Made by a program: the position numbers and the translations under genes. From Spirochaetaceae bacterium (GTDB taxonomy: Bacteria > Spirochaetota > Spirochaetia > Treponematales > Rectinemataceae): DNA of 25,530 nucleotides. The first letter of the stretch is position 1; the number at the start of each line of letters is the position of its first letter. Below the pieces are notes generated by a model. The model worked only from the letters and a program-made list of their open reading frames with translations. It ran no database searches and was not told the origin of the DNA. Below are positions 1 to 6,962 of this stretch, in pieces. The stretch spans positions 1 to 25,530 of the forward strand of contig DMNL01000168.1 of the NCBI GenBank assembly GCA_003452735.1, given 5' to 3'.

Positions 1-352
1 TCCATGTTGCTAAAAAATCAGTGGCTAGATCATCTCCTATCACAAACCCTGGCCTTTCATCGAACAGCTTTCTATCCCATAGTTCTTCCAAGGTATCTGA
101 AGTATAGGATAGACCAGCTCGCCTCAATTCGCATTCTTCAATCGCCACATTGTGCCATCCTTCAATGCTTGCTTCCAAAAGAGCAAGTCGCATTTCCGGA
201 CCTGGGTCCATCTGTGGAACTTTATGTGGCGCAGCTTTAGCTGGAATAAGCAATACTCTCTGATAACATTCAGTGGCAAGAATCTCTTCAATCAAAATCA
301 TGTGTCCTATATGGGGCGGATTGAAGGAACCTCCAATTATCGCAATTCTCAT
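1..352 (-). CDS. nadD: Nicotinate-nucleotide adenylyltransferase, partial (C-terminal part beyond window)
   Basis: NadD transfers the adenylyl group of ATP to nicotinate mononucleotide, giving deamido-NAD, in cytoplasmic NAD synthesis. Only the first 117 codons lie in the window. The N-terminus reads MRIAIIGGSFNPPHIGH, the nucleotidyltransferase GxFxPxHxGH motif that binds ATP. The family motif SYTSDTL follows at about residue 86, and a GDD is seen near the cut. The ATG at 352-350 shares one base with the obg stop (TGATG), so the two genes are translationally coupled. The gene is open at the window edge and nothing looks broken. Identification is by motif and by the common obg-nadD neighbourhood. 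Confidence 0.92.
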   Translation of the reverse strand, partial: MRIAIIGGSFNPPHIGHMILIEEILATECYQRVLLIPAKAAPHKVPQMDPGPEMRLALLEASIEGWHNVAIEECELRRAGLSYTSDTLEELWDRKLFDERPGFVIGDDLATDFLATW

Positions 353-1458
353 CAAATAAAGCCCTCATCAGAAAAATCTATTTCATCGAATAGGCGCTCT
401 GGGGCATTTTCTTTTTGAGCTTCATAGGCCTCGGCTGCTTCATAGGCTAGAACCTTTTCAAAGAATTGCTGTTTGACCTCATCCAGACCTTGCCCAGTGA
501 AAACAGATATACCATAGACACTTTCTTCTGGAAAAGATGCTTTGAACTCCATAAAATTCGTTTGGGATTCCGGTAGATCCATCTTTGTTCCCAGCAAAAT
601 ACGCGGCTTCTGCACTAAGGTTGGTGAAAATAGCCCCAATTCATGCAACAGAGTTGGGAAGGCTGCTCGCCAATGCTCGTCGGAAAGATCCACTAGAAAA
701 GCAAGGCAAGCTGTCCTTGCGATATGTTTTAGGAAACGAAGCCCCAATCCCGCTCCTTCATATGCTCCCTCTATTATGCCCGGAATATCAGCTAAAATAA
801 TATCCCTTTCATTCACCGTAAGAACGCCCAGATTAGGTATCTTAGTTGTGAAAGGATATGGCGCAATCTTAGGACGTGCATTTGTAAAATACTCTAACAG
901 ACTTGATTTACCGGCATTTGGAAACCCAACGAAACCGATATCCGCAATTAGACTGAGTTCGACTTTGAGCTTTCTCTCCTGTCCTGGCTGACCAGGTTGA
1001 GCGTAACGAGGTGTTTGATTTACTGAGCTCTTAAAATGAGTATTTCCCCAACCCCCCTTGCCGCCTTTTAAGAAAACCCATGGTTCTACATACTCTAGCG
1101 TTCCAGCTCTTTTGCCACCAGCCCGACGGCCAAAATCCCTTATAATCTCATTGGTCTCGGCATCTCGAAGAATCGTCCCTGGCGGGACTTCGATTATGAC
1201 ATCCTTTCCATCTCTCCCATGCATGTTCTTTCCCATGCCCGGCTGACCGTTTTCAGCTTTGAAAACCTTACGATATCGAAGATATGCGAGCGTCCGAAGG
1301 TTCTGCTTGACAATAAAAATTACATCTCCCCCTCGCCCTCCATCACCGCCTGCAGGACCGCCAAAAGGAATGAACCTTTCTCGCCTAAATGCAACACAAC
1401 CATCGCCCCCCTTACCGCTTGCGACGCTTATTATCGCTTCATCAGCGAATTTGATCAC
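352..1458 (-). CDS. obg: Obg/CgtA GTPase, ribosome assembly
   Basis: A large GTP-binding protein that acts on the 50S subunit during ribosome assembly and in stress control. The N-terminal glycine-rich Obg fold begins IKFADEAIISVASGKGGDGC, with GGPAGGDGGRGGDV after it. The G domain has G1 GFPNAGKSS (about residues 178-186), G3 DIPG and a G4-like TKMD. I chose the GTG start at 1458: it follows GGGAG at a spacing of 7 bases and gives the usual Obg N-terminus (368 aa). An upstream ATG at 1485 would add nine residues, but it lies immediately after the U-tract of the terminator that precedes the gene and has no ribosome binding site. The stop overlaps the nadD start by one base. The domain order and length are normal. 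Confidence 0.95.
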   Translation of the reverse strand: MIKFADEAIISVASGKGGDGCVAFRRERFIPFGGPAGGDGGRGGDVIFIVKQNLRTLAYLRYRKVFKAENGQPGMGKNMHGRDGKDVIIEVPPGTILRDAETNEIIRDFGRRAGGKRAGTLEYVEPWVFLKGGKGGWGNTHFKSSVNQTPRYAQPGQPGQERKLKVELSLIADIGFVGFPNAGKSSLLEYFTNARPKIAPYPFTTKIPNLGVLTVNERDIILADIPGIIEGAYEGAGLGLRFLKHIARTACLAFLVDLSDEHWRAAFPTLLHELGLFSPTLVQKPRILLGTKMDLPESQTNFMEFKASFPEESVYGISVFTGQGLDEVKQQFFEKVLAYEAAEAYEAQKENAPERLFDEIDFSDEGFI

Positions 1459-1487
1459 AAAAATACTCCCATAACTCATAAGCATAA

Positions 1488-1520
1488 TAAAAAACCGCTC
1501 TCTGTGCTACAGGAGCGGTT
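1488..1520 (-). terminator. Intrinsic terminator between rpmA and obg
   Basis: On the minus strand an inverted repeat pairs 1513-1520 (read as AACCGCTC) with 1493-1500 (GAGCGGTT), giving 8 bp. It continues inwards with a further 4 bp (1509-1512 with 1502-1505), one bulged base and a 3-base loop. A run of six T follows on the minus strand. It sits 24 bases after the rpmA stop and 30 bases before the obg start, so it should end or attenuate the rplU-rpmA transcript before obg-nadD. Confidence 0.85.
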
Positions 1521-1544
1521 AGAATTATGCTCTGGTTTTTATGC

Positions 1545-1790
1545 TCATGCTTGAATGGCTGGCTCCACATCTACAAATTTCTTGCCTTTATATTCACGGA
1601 AGCGCACCGTACCATCGATAAGCGCAAATAGGGTATCATCCTTACCCTTACCAACATTCTTGCCTGGATTTATTCTAGAACCCCTCTGGCGTACAATAAT
1701 CGAGCCCGCGTTTACGTTCTCGCTTGAATAGGCCTTTACACCAAGATACTGTGGATTTGAATCTCGGCCATTAACACCTTTATGCGGCAT
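1545..1790 (-). CDS. rpmA: 50S ribosomal protein L27
   Basis: L27 is a 50S subunit protein whose N-terminal tail reaches the peptidyl transferase centre. The 81-residue product contains [40 protein letters not shown] and a basic C-terminus, all characteristic of the family. GGAGG stands 9 bases before the ATG. The gene lies 30 bases behind rplU in the same transcript. The N-terminus is odd: it reads [10 protein letters not shown], whereas most bacterial L27 proteins have about four to five more residues (the KxGGGSS/T segment) between the initial basic residues and NGRDS. No Prp-type protease gene lies between rplU and rpmA, consistent with no N-terminal processing. Confidence 0.96.
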   Translation of the reverse strand: MPHKGVNGRDSNPQYLGVKAYSSENVNAGSIIVRQRGSRINPGKNVGKGKDDTLFALIDGTVRFREYKGKKFVDVEPAIQA

Positions 1791-1820
1791 TGCTATATTC
1801 CTCCGGTTAAAATGGACGCC

Positions 1821-2132
1821 TCAGGCGCCAACAATTTCATTCACCGTGAGCACGGTATAAGGCTGACGATGCCCGCGGGTTTTGTGATACCCCTTTTTTG
1901 GCTTATACTTAAATACAATTATCTTATCACCTTTGATCTCTTCTTTTACTATAGCCTTGACGGCAGCATCATTGACATATGGACTACCAACTTTGGTCTC
2001 ATCTCCACTAAGCAATAATACCTTTTCGAAAACGATCGACTGACCTGGCATTGCATCAAAGCGATCCACTACTAGATCCTTCCCCTGCTCTGCATGATAT
2101 TGTTTTCCGTTGATTTCTACGATTGCATACAT
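1821..2132 (-). CDS. rplU: 50S ribosomal protein L21
   Basis: A structural protein of the large ribosomal subunit. The sequence begins MYAIVEINGKQYHAEQG and ends with KYKPKKGYHKTRGHRQPYT, the conserved basic RNA-binding tail of L21. I chose the ATG at 2132 over the in-frame ATG at 2150 because GAGG lies 9 bases before it and because MYAIVE is where the family begins (103 aa). It is the first gene of a two-gene unit with rpmA, driven by a clear promoter at 2178-2207. Confidence 0.96.
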   Translation of the reverse strand: MYAIVEINGKQYHAEQGKDLVVDRFDAMPGQSIVFEKVLLLSGDETKVGSPYVNDAAVKAIVKEEIKGDKIIVFKYKPKKGYHKTRGHRQPYTVLTVNEIVGA

Positions 2133-2177
2133 ATAGCTTATCCTCATCAATGCTCAAATACTCATATCGGGCTGAAA

Positions 2178-2207
2178 TTTATACACTTTATAACCCCACT
2201 TTGTCAA
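2178..2207 (-). promoter_or_regulatory. Promoter of rplU-rpmA
   Basis: On the minus strand a consensus -35 TTGACA (2207-2202) is separated by 18 bases from a -10-like TATAAA (2183-2178). Transcription would start near 2171, giving a leader of about 40 bases to the rplU start at 2132. No obvious ribosomal-protein autoregulatory fold was made out in so short a leader. Confidence 0.7.
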
Positions 2208-2226
2208 CAGCTCTCAGAACTCTAAA

Positions 2227-2251
2227 AAAGCGACTTCTTAAAACAGGCTTT
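2227..2251 (-). terminator. Weak candidate terminator after argS
   Basis: Directly after the argS stop, the minus strand has a 5-bp stem (AAAGC 2251-2247... with GCTTT 2231-2227) and a 15-base loop, ending in a T-run (GCTTTTTT). The stem is short and the loop long, so this is a weak call, but the position between argS and the rplU promoter fits. Confidence 0.3.
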
Positions 2252-2252
2252 C

Positions 2253-4025
2253 TTACATGGCATCGAGAAACGGTATGCATAGCAAATTACTTGCTCTTCT
2301 AAGCGTTTCTCTTATTGCGATCACGAACGCTAAGCGGCTAGCCGAGATATCTGGATTGTCGTTGTTGAGCACTGGATTGTCTCTATACCAGACAGAAAAC
2401 TCGCTCGCAAGCTGATGGGTATATGCAGCGAGAATGGAAGGATCTTTGTTTTTTGCCGATTGTTCAATAGTATGAGGAAATTCTATCAATAGCCTCATAA
2501 GAGACCAATCGGAATCCGATACTATAAGAGAAACATTGATTTTCCCTTGGTTTGCATTACCCTCACCATTTTTATATTTTCGAAGAATAGAACTAGCTCG
2601 AGCTCCCATATATTGAATGTATGGCCCTGTATCTCCAGTGAAAGAGATAGATTGCTCGGGATTATAAAGCATGTCTTTAGCCGGCGAAACTTGTAGAAGA
2701 AAATAATGTAAGGCTCCAAGAGCTACCTGCTCTGCAACATCTTTGATATCGCCTACTGCTTCCTCTCTTCTCTTATCTGCTATTTCATTTGCTGCTAATC
2801 TTGTAAGCTCGTCGATAAGATCATCGGCATCTACTACTGTTCCTTCCCTGGTTTTCATTCTGCCAGAAGGCAGATTAACCAGTCCATATGAAAGATGGTA
2901 GAGATTTTCTGCCCAATTATAGCCAAGCCTCCTTAGAACTTCAAAAAGCACTTTGAAATGGTACTGCTGTTCAGAAGCCACAACATACACGAGCTCATGG
3001 AAAGGCCATCTGTTGTAGCGCATAATTGCTGTCCCGATATCCTGCGTAATGTAGATACTTGTACCATCTTTTCTGAGGAGCACTTTTTTCCCTAGACCGA
3101 TATCTTCTAGATCCACCTGAATTGAGCCATCCTCTGCGCGATAGAATATCCCACGAGCAAGGCCTTCCAACACTTCCTCTTTGCCTAACTTATAGGTCTC
3201 ATGTTCAAAATCGAATTCATCGAAACTAACCTTTTGGCGTCTATAGGTAGCCATTATGCCTTCAACAGCCCAATTATTCATCTTTTCCCATAGGGCAATT
3301 ACATCTGCGTCTCCGGCTTCCCATTTCTGCAAAAGTTCTTGAGCTTTTTCTTCTGCGGATGGATCTTCATCTTTTAGTCTATTGAATAAGACATAGTATT
3401 TGCCTACAAAGTGATCGCTCTTCAATCCCTCATCTTCTGGTGTTCGTCCTTCTCCATAAGCAAGATATGCAAGCATCGACTTGCATATATGAATTCCCCT
3501 GTCGTTTATCAGATTGACCTTTTTGACTTCTGCCCCTGCTTCTTTCATGATTCTAGAAAGAGACTCTCCAAGCACATTGTTACGAAGATGCCCAAGATGA
3601 AGGGGTTTGTTGGTATTTGGGCAAGAAAACTCAATCATTATCCTTCGACCATTAAAGAGTGGACTAGACTCCCAAAATTCTTTCTCCGCGTTTTCAAGGA
3701 CATAATTTGCTACATATTTTTTGTCTAGGTATATATTTATATATGGACCTGCCGTTTTTACGGTACCAGGCCATATAGGCTTCTCAGTATCGGTTTTTAT
3801 ATTGCAGACATTCGCTACCTCTGCAGCTATTCTGGCCGGTGGCATTCGAAATTGCTTTGCATATGAGAACATTGGGAAGCCTATATCTCCAAACTCTGGC
3901 CTAGGTGGCTTCTCGGCAATGATATCTTGAGAGGATAAATAGGCATCCTTGAGTTCTTTTTGGAAAGCGAGCTCATTTAAGCAGTTCGCAATTATCGATT
4001 TCCATTGATCTACATAATATTCCAT
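2253..4025 (-). CDS. argS: Arginyl-tRNA synthetase
   Basis: A class I synthetase that charges tRNA-Arg with arginine. Visible motifs are FSCPNTNKPLHLGHLRNN (the HIGH-type signature, here HLGH), GRMKTREGTVVDADDLIDE in the KMSKS region, and a C-terminal anticodon-binding domain with the DALRYFLL-like segment LGALHYFLL. I chose the ATG at 4025 (590 aa, close to the usual 560-590) because GGAG lies 6 bases before it. An in-frame ATG at 4037 lacks a binding site, and the longer open frame upstream overlaps the preceding gene. The start lies 13 bases after the stop of the DUF167 gene, so the two are probably cotranscribed with ligA. Confidence 0.96.
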   Translation of the reverse strand: MEYYVDQWKSIIANCLNELAFQKELKDAYLSSQDIIAEKPPRPEFGDIGFPMFSYAKQFRMPPARIAAEVANVCNIKTDTEKPIWPGTVKTAGPYINIYLDKKYVANYVLENAEKEFWESSPLFNGRRIMIEFSCPNTNKPLHLGHLRNNVLGESLSRIMKEAGAEVKKVNLINDRGIHICKSMLAYLAYGEGRTPEDEGLKSDHFVGKYYVLFNRLKDEDPSAEEKAQELLQKWEAGDADVIALWEKMNNWAVEGIMATYRRQKVSFDEFDFEHETYKLGKEEVLEGLARGIFYRAEDGSIQVDLEDIGLGKKVLLRKDGTSIYITQDIGTAIMRYNRWPFHELVYVVASEQQYHFKVLFEVLRRLGYNWAENLYHLSYGLVNLPSGRMKTREGTVVDADDLIDELTRLAANEIADKRREEAVGDIKDVAEQVALGALHYFLLQVSPAKDMLYNPEQSISFTGDTGPYIQYMGARASSILRKYKNGEGNANQGKINVSLIVSDSDWSLMRLLIEFPHTIEQSAKNKDPSILAAYTHQLASEFSVWYRDNPVLNNDNPDISASRLAFVIAIRETLRRASNLLCIPFLDAM

Positions 4026-4038
4026 GAGGTGCTCCATT

Positions 4039-4350
4039 TTAGCGGTTATATCTAAAGTTTTGCAATAAGATAGACTTGCGTCTGGAGCTATTGCCTCGCA
4101 ATATACGAAGATTTGAGGGCGCCATATCCAAATAATTCGCAATCAACTCTAATACAGCCTCATTTGCCCTACCCTTTTCTGGCGCTGCTTTTACTCTCAG
4201 CAATAAGCGCCCATTGCGCAGTTCTTCCACACTATCGCAAGGCGCACGAGGGACCACATAGACTTCGAGCACTACCCCTTCTTTCTCTTCATGGAGAGCT
4301 GGCTTGAGAAAATCTAGGTGTTCTTGAGTTCTTATTGAAGGTGCTTTCAT
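4039..4350 (-). CDS. DUF167 (YggU-type) family protein
   Basis: A 103-residue protein of the small DUF167 family, whose biochemical role is not settled. Supporting features are the VVPRAPCDSVEEL segment (family: V.P.A..s), LLLRVKAAPEKGRANEAVLELIANYL (family: l.vri.apP.dGkANeali..la) and the C-terminal ILRGNSSRRKSI (G..sR.K.). It sits 10 bases after ligA and 13 bases before argS on the same strand. The ribosome binding site is weak (a GGA about 8 bases upstream), so expression may depend on translation of ligA. The family call is firm, the function unknown. Confidence 0.88.
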   Translation of the reverse strand: MKAPSIRTQEHLDFLKPALHEEKEGVVLEVYVVPRAPCDSVEELRNGRLLLRVKAAPEKGRANEAVLELIANYLDMAPSNLRILRGNSSRRKSILLQNFRYNR

Positions 4351-4360
4351 CTAAGATCCA

Positions 4361-6295
4361 TCATTTAAGGCCGATCATTTCAAGGAATTCTTTTTCATCG
4401 ATGATATTGATCGATAGCTCTTGAGCCTTTCTGTTTTTCTCGGATCCTGAGCTGGGATCATTCGTGACTAGATAGTCGAGATCCTTAGTTACGCTAGATT
4501 TTGCAATGCCGCCCATTTCTCGAACTAGTTTTTCAGCATCCGAGCGCTTCATCGACCTCAACTCTCCCGTGAAACAAAAGCTCTTACCGGCAATTGGATT
4601 TGTACCCCTTTGAATTCTGCGGAGCGGAGGCTTTATTCGCACATATCCTCTATCGACGAGCTCGCGCATATCTTTCTCGACTAGGTGCAGCCCTTCGTAA
4701 AGAGCCTTTGCGGTTATCTCTGCAAAACCTTCAATTTTTTCAAAATCAGCTGGCGAAGCAGCTAGGATCTTATCGAGAGTATCATAGCCAGCTTCGACAA
4801 GCTTGTCTGCCATAAGCAAACCGATTCCTTCAATATCAAAGCCCGCAATAAACTGAGAAAGACTGACTTCATTTCGTCCTTTTATATTGCGCAATATTTT
4901 TTGAGCGCTCTTCTCTCCCATTCGCTCAAAGGAGATAAGCTCATCCATCGTAAGCGTATATAGATCAGGAATACGCATCACTCTCTTGGCTTCGAAAAGC
5001 CTCCTTAACAAGGTCGATCCAATATCTTTTATATCAACTACGGATAGCCATTTCTCAAGGCGATGATAGGCTTTTCCTGGGCATTCAGGATTTGGACAAT
5101 ATAGACGCGTATCCTCATCTATGAGCTCTGCTCCACATTGTGAGCAATGCGAAGGAATAGAAATCGGAAGAGCATCTTTGGGATTTTCAACCAGGGATTC
5201 AATCTTAGGAATGATCTCTCCACGTTTCGTTATTACAACCTTCGAGCCAATTTTTAGGTTCATAGACCTAATCATGCCCGGATTAGCCAAATTGGCTCGT
5301 TGAACAGTAGTACCTGCAAGCCTTACAGGTTCGACTATACCAATGGGGGTCACATTAGTTCCAGATTCGCTCCATTCCACTGCTATAAGCGTTGTAACAG
5401 CCTCTTCTGGACTAAATTTAAAGGCTATCTGCAATTCGGGACGCAGTTTGTTCATATCCTCGGGATCGATTCGATCACCCTTTATGACTAGCCCATCTAT
5501 GTCATACTCCAGAGTAGGCCTTAGTTCCATAATCTTAGCGCGATATACAATGATCTCTTCAGGATTCTTGCACTCTACGGTTGGAACAACATTGAAGCCC
5601 ATTCTTTTCAGCCAAACAATCTTTTCGCGTTCGGTGGAAAAGGCTTCGCCTGCAGGTAATCTACCCACTGCATCATAACAGACGATGTCGAGATCCTCGA
5701 CTCCCTGACCATCTTTACGCTTCATAAGACCATTTGCAGCGTTGCGACAATTGGCCTTGTCTGAATACTTGATAGCATGCACTCTTTTCGACATCAGCAC
5801 TTCGCCGCGCACTGATCCTGTAAATGGCTCTTGAAGCTGCTTAGGCACTCCATTCATACGAATTGCATTAGGGGTTATATCGTCGCCTATAACCCCATCT
5901 CCGCGAGTGACACCCCTTGCAAAGGCACCTTCATCATATTGAAGCTCTATGCTGGCGCCATCAAGCTTGTATTGTACAAGGTAAAGTGGATACTTGACTT
6001 TGGCTGCCCAGGCTAGAAATGATTCTGGATCCGTAGCCTTGGAGAGACTTCCCATTGTCATCCTATGCCTATATTTAGGCCATCGATCTGATCTGTCCGC
6101 TCCAATAGAAGCAATAAGAGGATTCTCTGGATCTATCGAAGCCAGTTCATCCCATAAGGCATCGAATTCCTCATCTGAGATCTCGGGCTCACCATTATAG
6201 TAGAGTTCCTGATGATGTCTAATCAGAGACTCCAATTCTCTGATTCTCTTCTGTCGAACCTGTATATCTTCATTGGCTTTTAAATCATTCGGCAT
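4361..6295 (-). CDS. ligA: NAD+-dependent DNA ligase
   Basis: Seals nicks in DNA during replication and repair, using NAD+ as AMP donor. Domains in order are: the N-terminal Ia region (YYNGEPEISDEEFD); the adenylation domain with catalytic lysine K110 in KLDG and TRGDG at 130-134; an OB fold; a four-cysteine zinc finger (C384, C387, C400, C405); helix-hairpin-helix repeats; and a C-terminal BRCT domain beginning about residue 566 with SFCFTGEL. At 644 aa it is slightly shorter than the usual 660-680, but all domains are present. The motif usually read as HxxPMLSL is HRMTMGSL here. The ATG has no Shine-Dalgarno sequence, and the predicted transcription start falls on it. Confidence 0.95.
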   Translation of the reverse strand: MPNDLKANEDIQVRQKRIRELESLIRHHQELYYNGEPEISDEEFDALWDELASIDPENPLIASIGADRSDRWPKYRHRMTMGSLSKATDPESFLAWAAKVKYPLYLVQYKLDGASIELQYDEGAFARGVTRGDGVIGDDITPNAIRMNGVPKQLQEPFTGSVRGEVLMSKRVHAIKYSDKANCRNAANGLMKRKDGQGVEDLDIVCYDAVGRLPAGEAFSTEREKIVWLKRMGFNVVPTVECKNPEEIIVYRAKIMELRPTLEYDIDGLVIKGDRIDPEDMNKLRPELQIAFKFSPEEAVTTLIAVEWSESGTNVTPIGIVEPVRLAGTTVQRANLANPGMIRSMNLKIGSKVVITKRGEIIPKIESLVENPKDALPISIPSHCSQCGAELIDEDTRLYCPNPECPGKAYHRLEKWLSVVDIKDIGSTLLRRLFEAKRVMRIPDLYTLTMDELISFERMGEKSAQKILRNIKGRNEVSLSQFIAGFDIEGIGLLMADKLVEAGYDTLDKILAASPADFEKIEGFAEITAKALYEGLHLVEKDMRELVDRGYVRIKPPLRRIQRGTNPIAGKSFCFTGELRSMKRSDAEKLVREMGGIAKSSVTKDLDYLVTNDPSSGSEKNRKAQELSINIIDEKEFLEMIGLK

Positions 6296-6301
6296 GCTCT
6301 T

Positions 6302-6330
6302 ATACTAATCATCCAAAGAAAGCCTGTCAA
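6302..6330 (-). promoter_or_regulatory. Promoter of ligA
   Basis: On the minus strand TTGACA (6330-6325) is followed after 17 bases by TAGTAT (6307-6302), four of six matches to the -10 consensus. Only six bases separate the -10 from the ligA ATG at 6295, so the messenger is probably leaderless, in keeping with the missing ribosome binding site. Confidence 0.6.
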
Positions 6331-6372
6331 ATTACTGTTAGGTAAAATTATATTCCATTTCTCTAAATAATA

Positions 6373-6401
6373 CTGACTCGATATTTAGGATATGCTATTC
6401 T
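6373..6401 (+). promoter_or_regulatory. Candidate promoter of the loaP-like operon
   Basis: CTGACT (6373-6378), a 17-base spacer and TATTCT (6396-6401) form a moderate sigma-70-type promoter. The start codon at 6408 is six bases beyond the -10, so the transcript would start at or next to the ATG. It diverges from the ligA promoter across about 110 bases. Confidence 0.5.
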
Positions 6402-6407
6402 ATTGGC

Positions 6408-6962
6408 ATGCGTTTTTATGCAATCCAGGTGACAACACGCAAGGAAGACGAATGGCTTGAGCGAATTCAGCACCAGGTAACAAATCTAAAATTCCATAAT
6501 ATAATGAAAAAAATGTATATAAGAAAAAGAGGAAAAACCAAGCTCGAGAATTCACCAGTTTTTCCTGGCTATATATTTTTCGAGTATAATGGAGAATCTC
6601 TGCCACTAGAGACCATATACAGATTAAGACATTCTCAATTCTTCATACGATTCCTGCCAAACAACGAGGCTCCGCAACCACTTAATAATCGCGATAGCGA
6701 AATTATTCGCCATTTCATAAATTTTGGAAGCTTGATTCCTCCATCGCTTGTAAGATTCGACGAAAATCAGAAAATAAAAGTAATCGAGGGACCCTTACAA
6801 GGCATCGAAGGCTTTATTATAAAGGTCAATAAGAGAAAACGCCGTGCAAAAGTAAAGCTTGATATAGCAGAATCTGTAATAATTCTCGATTTGGCATTTG
6901 AAGTCATGGAAGCTGATACTGCCGAAACTGCACCACAAGGCATTTATTATGACAATAAATGA
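6408..6962 (+). CDS. NusG paralogue, LoaP-like processive antiterminator
   Basis: A 184-residue protein of the NusG family: an N-terminal NGN domain that binds RNA polymerase and a C-terminal KOW domain. It shows FYAIQVTTRKE at the N-terminus, PVFPGYIFFE at about 50-59, and a KOW core VIEGPLQGIEGFI at 125-137 followed by the basic stretch NKRKRRAKVK. The GPLxGxEG plus K-K-R/H-KRRA arrangement is closer to LoaP than to the housekeeping NusG, and no secE or rplK neighbours are present. No Shine-Dalgarno sequence precedes the ATG. Its end overlaps the next gene by 14 bases, so it heads a five-gene operon. Known LoaP proteins promote readthrough of terminators in long operons; that this one acts on its own operon is inference. 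Confidence 0.8.
   Translation: MRFYAIQVTTRKEDEWLERIQHQVTNLKFHNIMKKMYIRKRGKTKLENSPVFPGYIFFEYNGESLPLETIYRLRHSQFFIRFLPNNEAPQPLNNRDSEIIRHFINFGSLIPPSLVRFDENQKIKVIEGPLQGIEGFIIKVNKRKRRAKVKLDIAESVIILDLAFEVMEADTAETAPQGIYYDNK

Noticed and set aside
542..991. 149-residue ORF on plus, inside obg
   Set aside because: Antisense shadow of the conserved Obg G domain.
352..1485. Obg reading frame extended to the ATG at 1485
   Set aside because: This ATG directly follows the terminator T-tract and has no ribosome binding site; the GTG at 1458 has GGGAG at 7 bases and gives the family N-terminus.
6898..6948. Extended start of the XDH-like large subunit at 6898
   Set aside because: The extra 17 codons lie inside the NusG-like gene and match nothing; the ATG at 6949 has an AAGG at the right distance.
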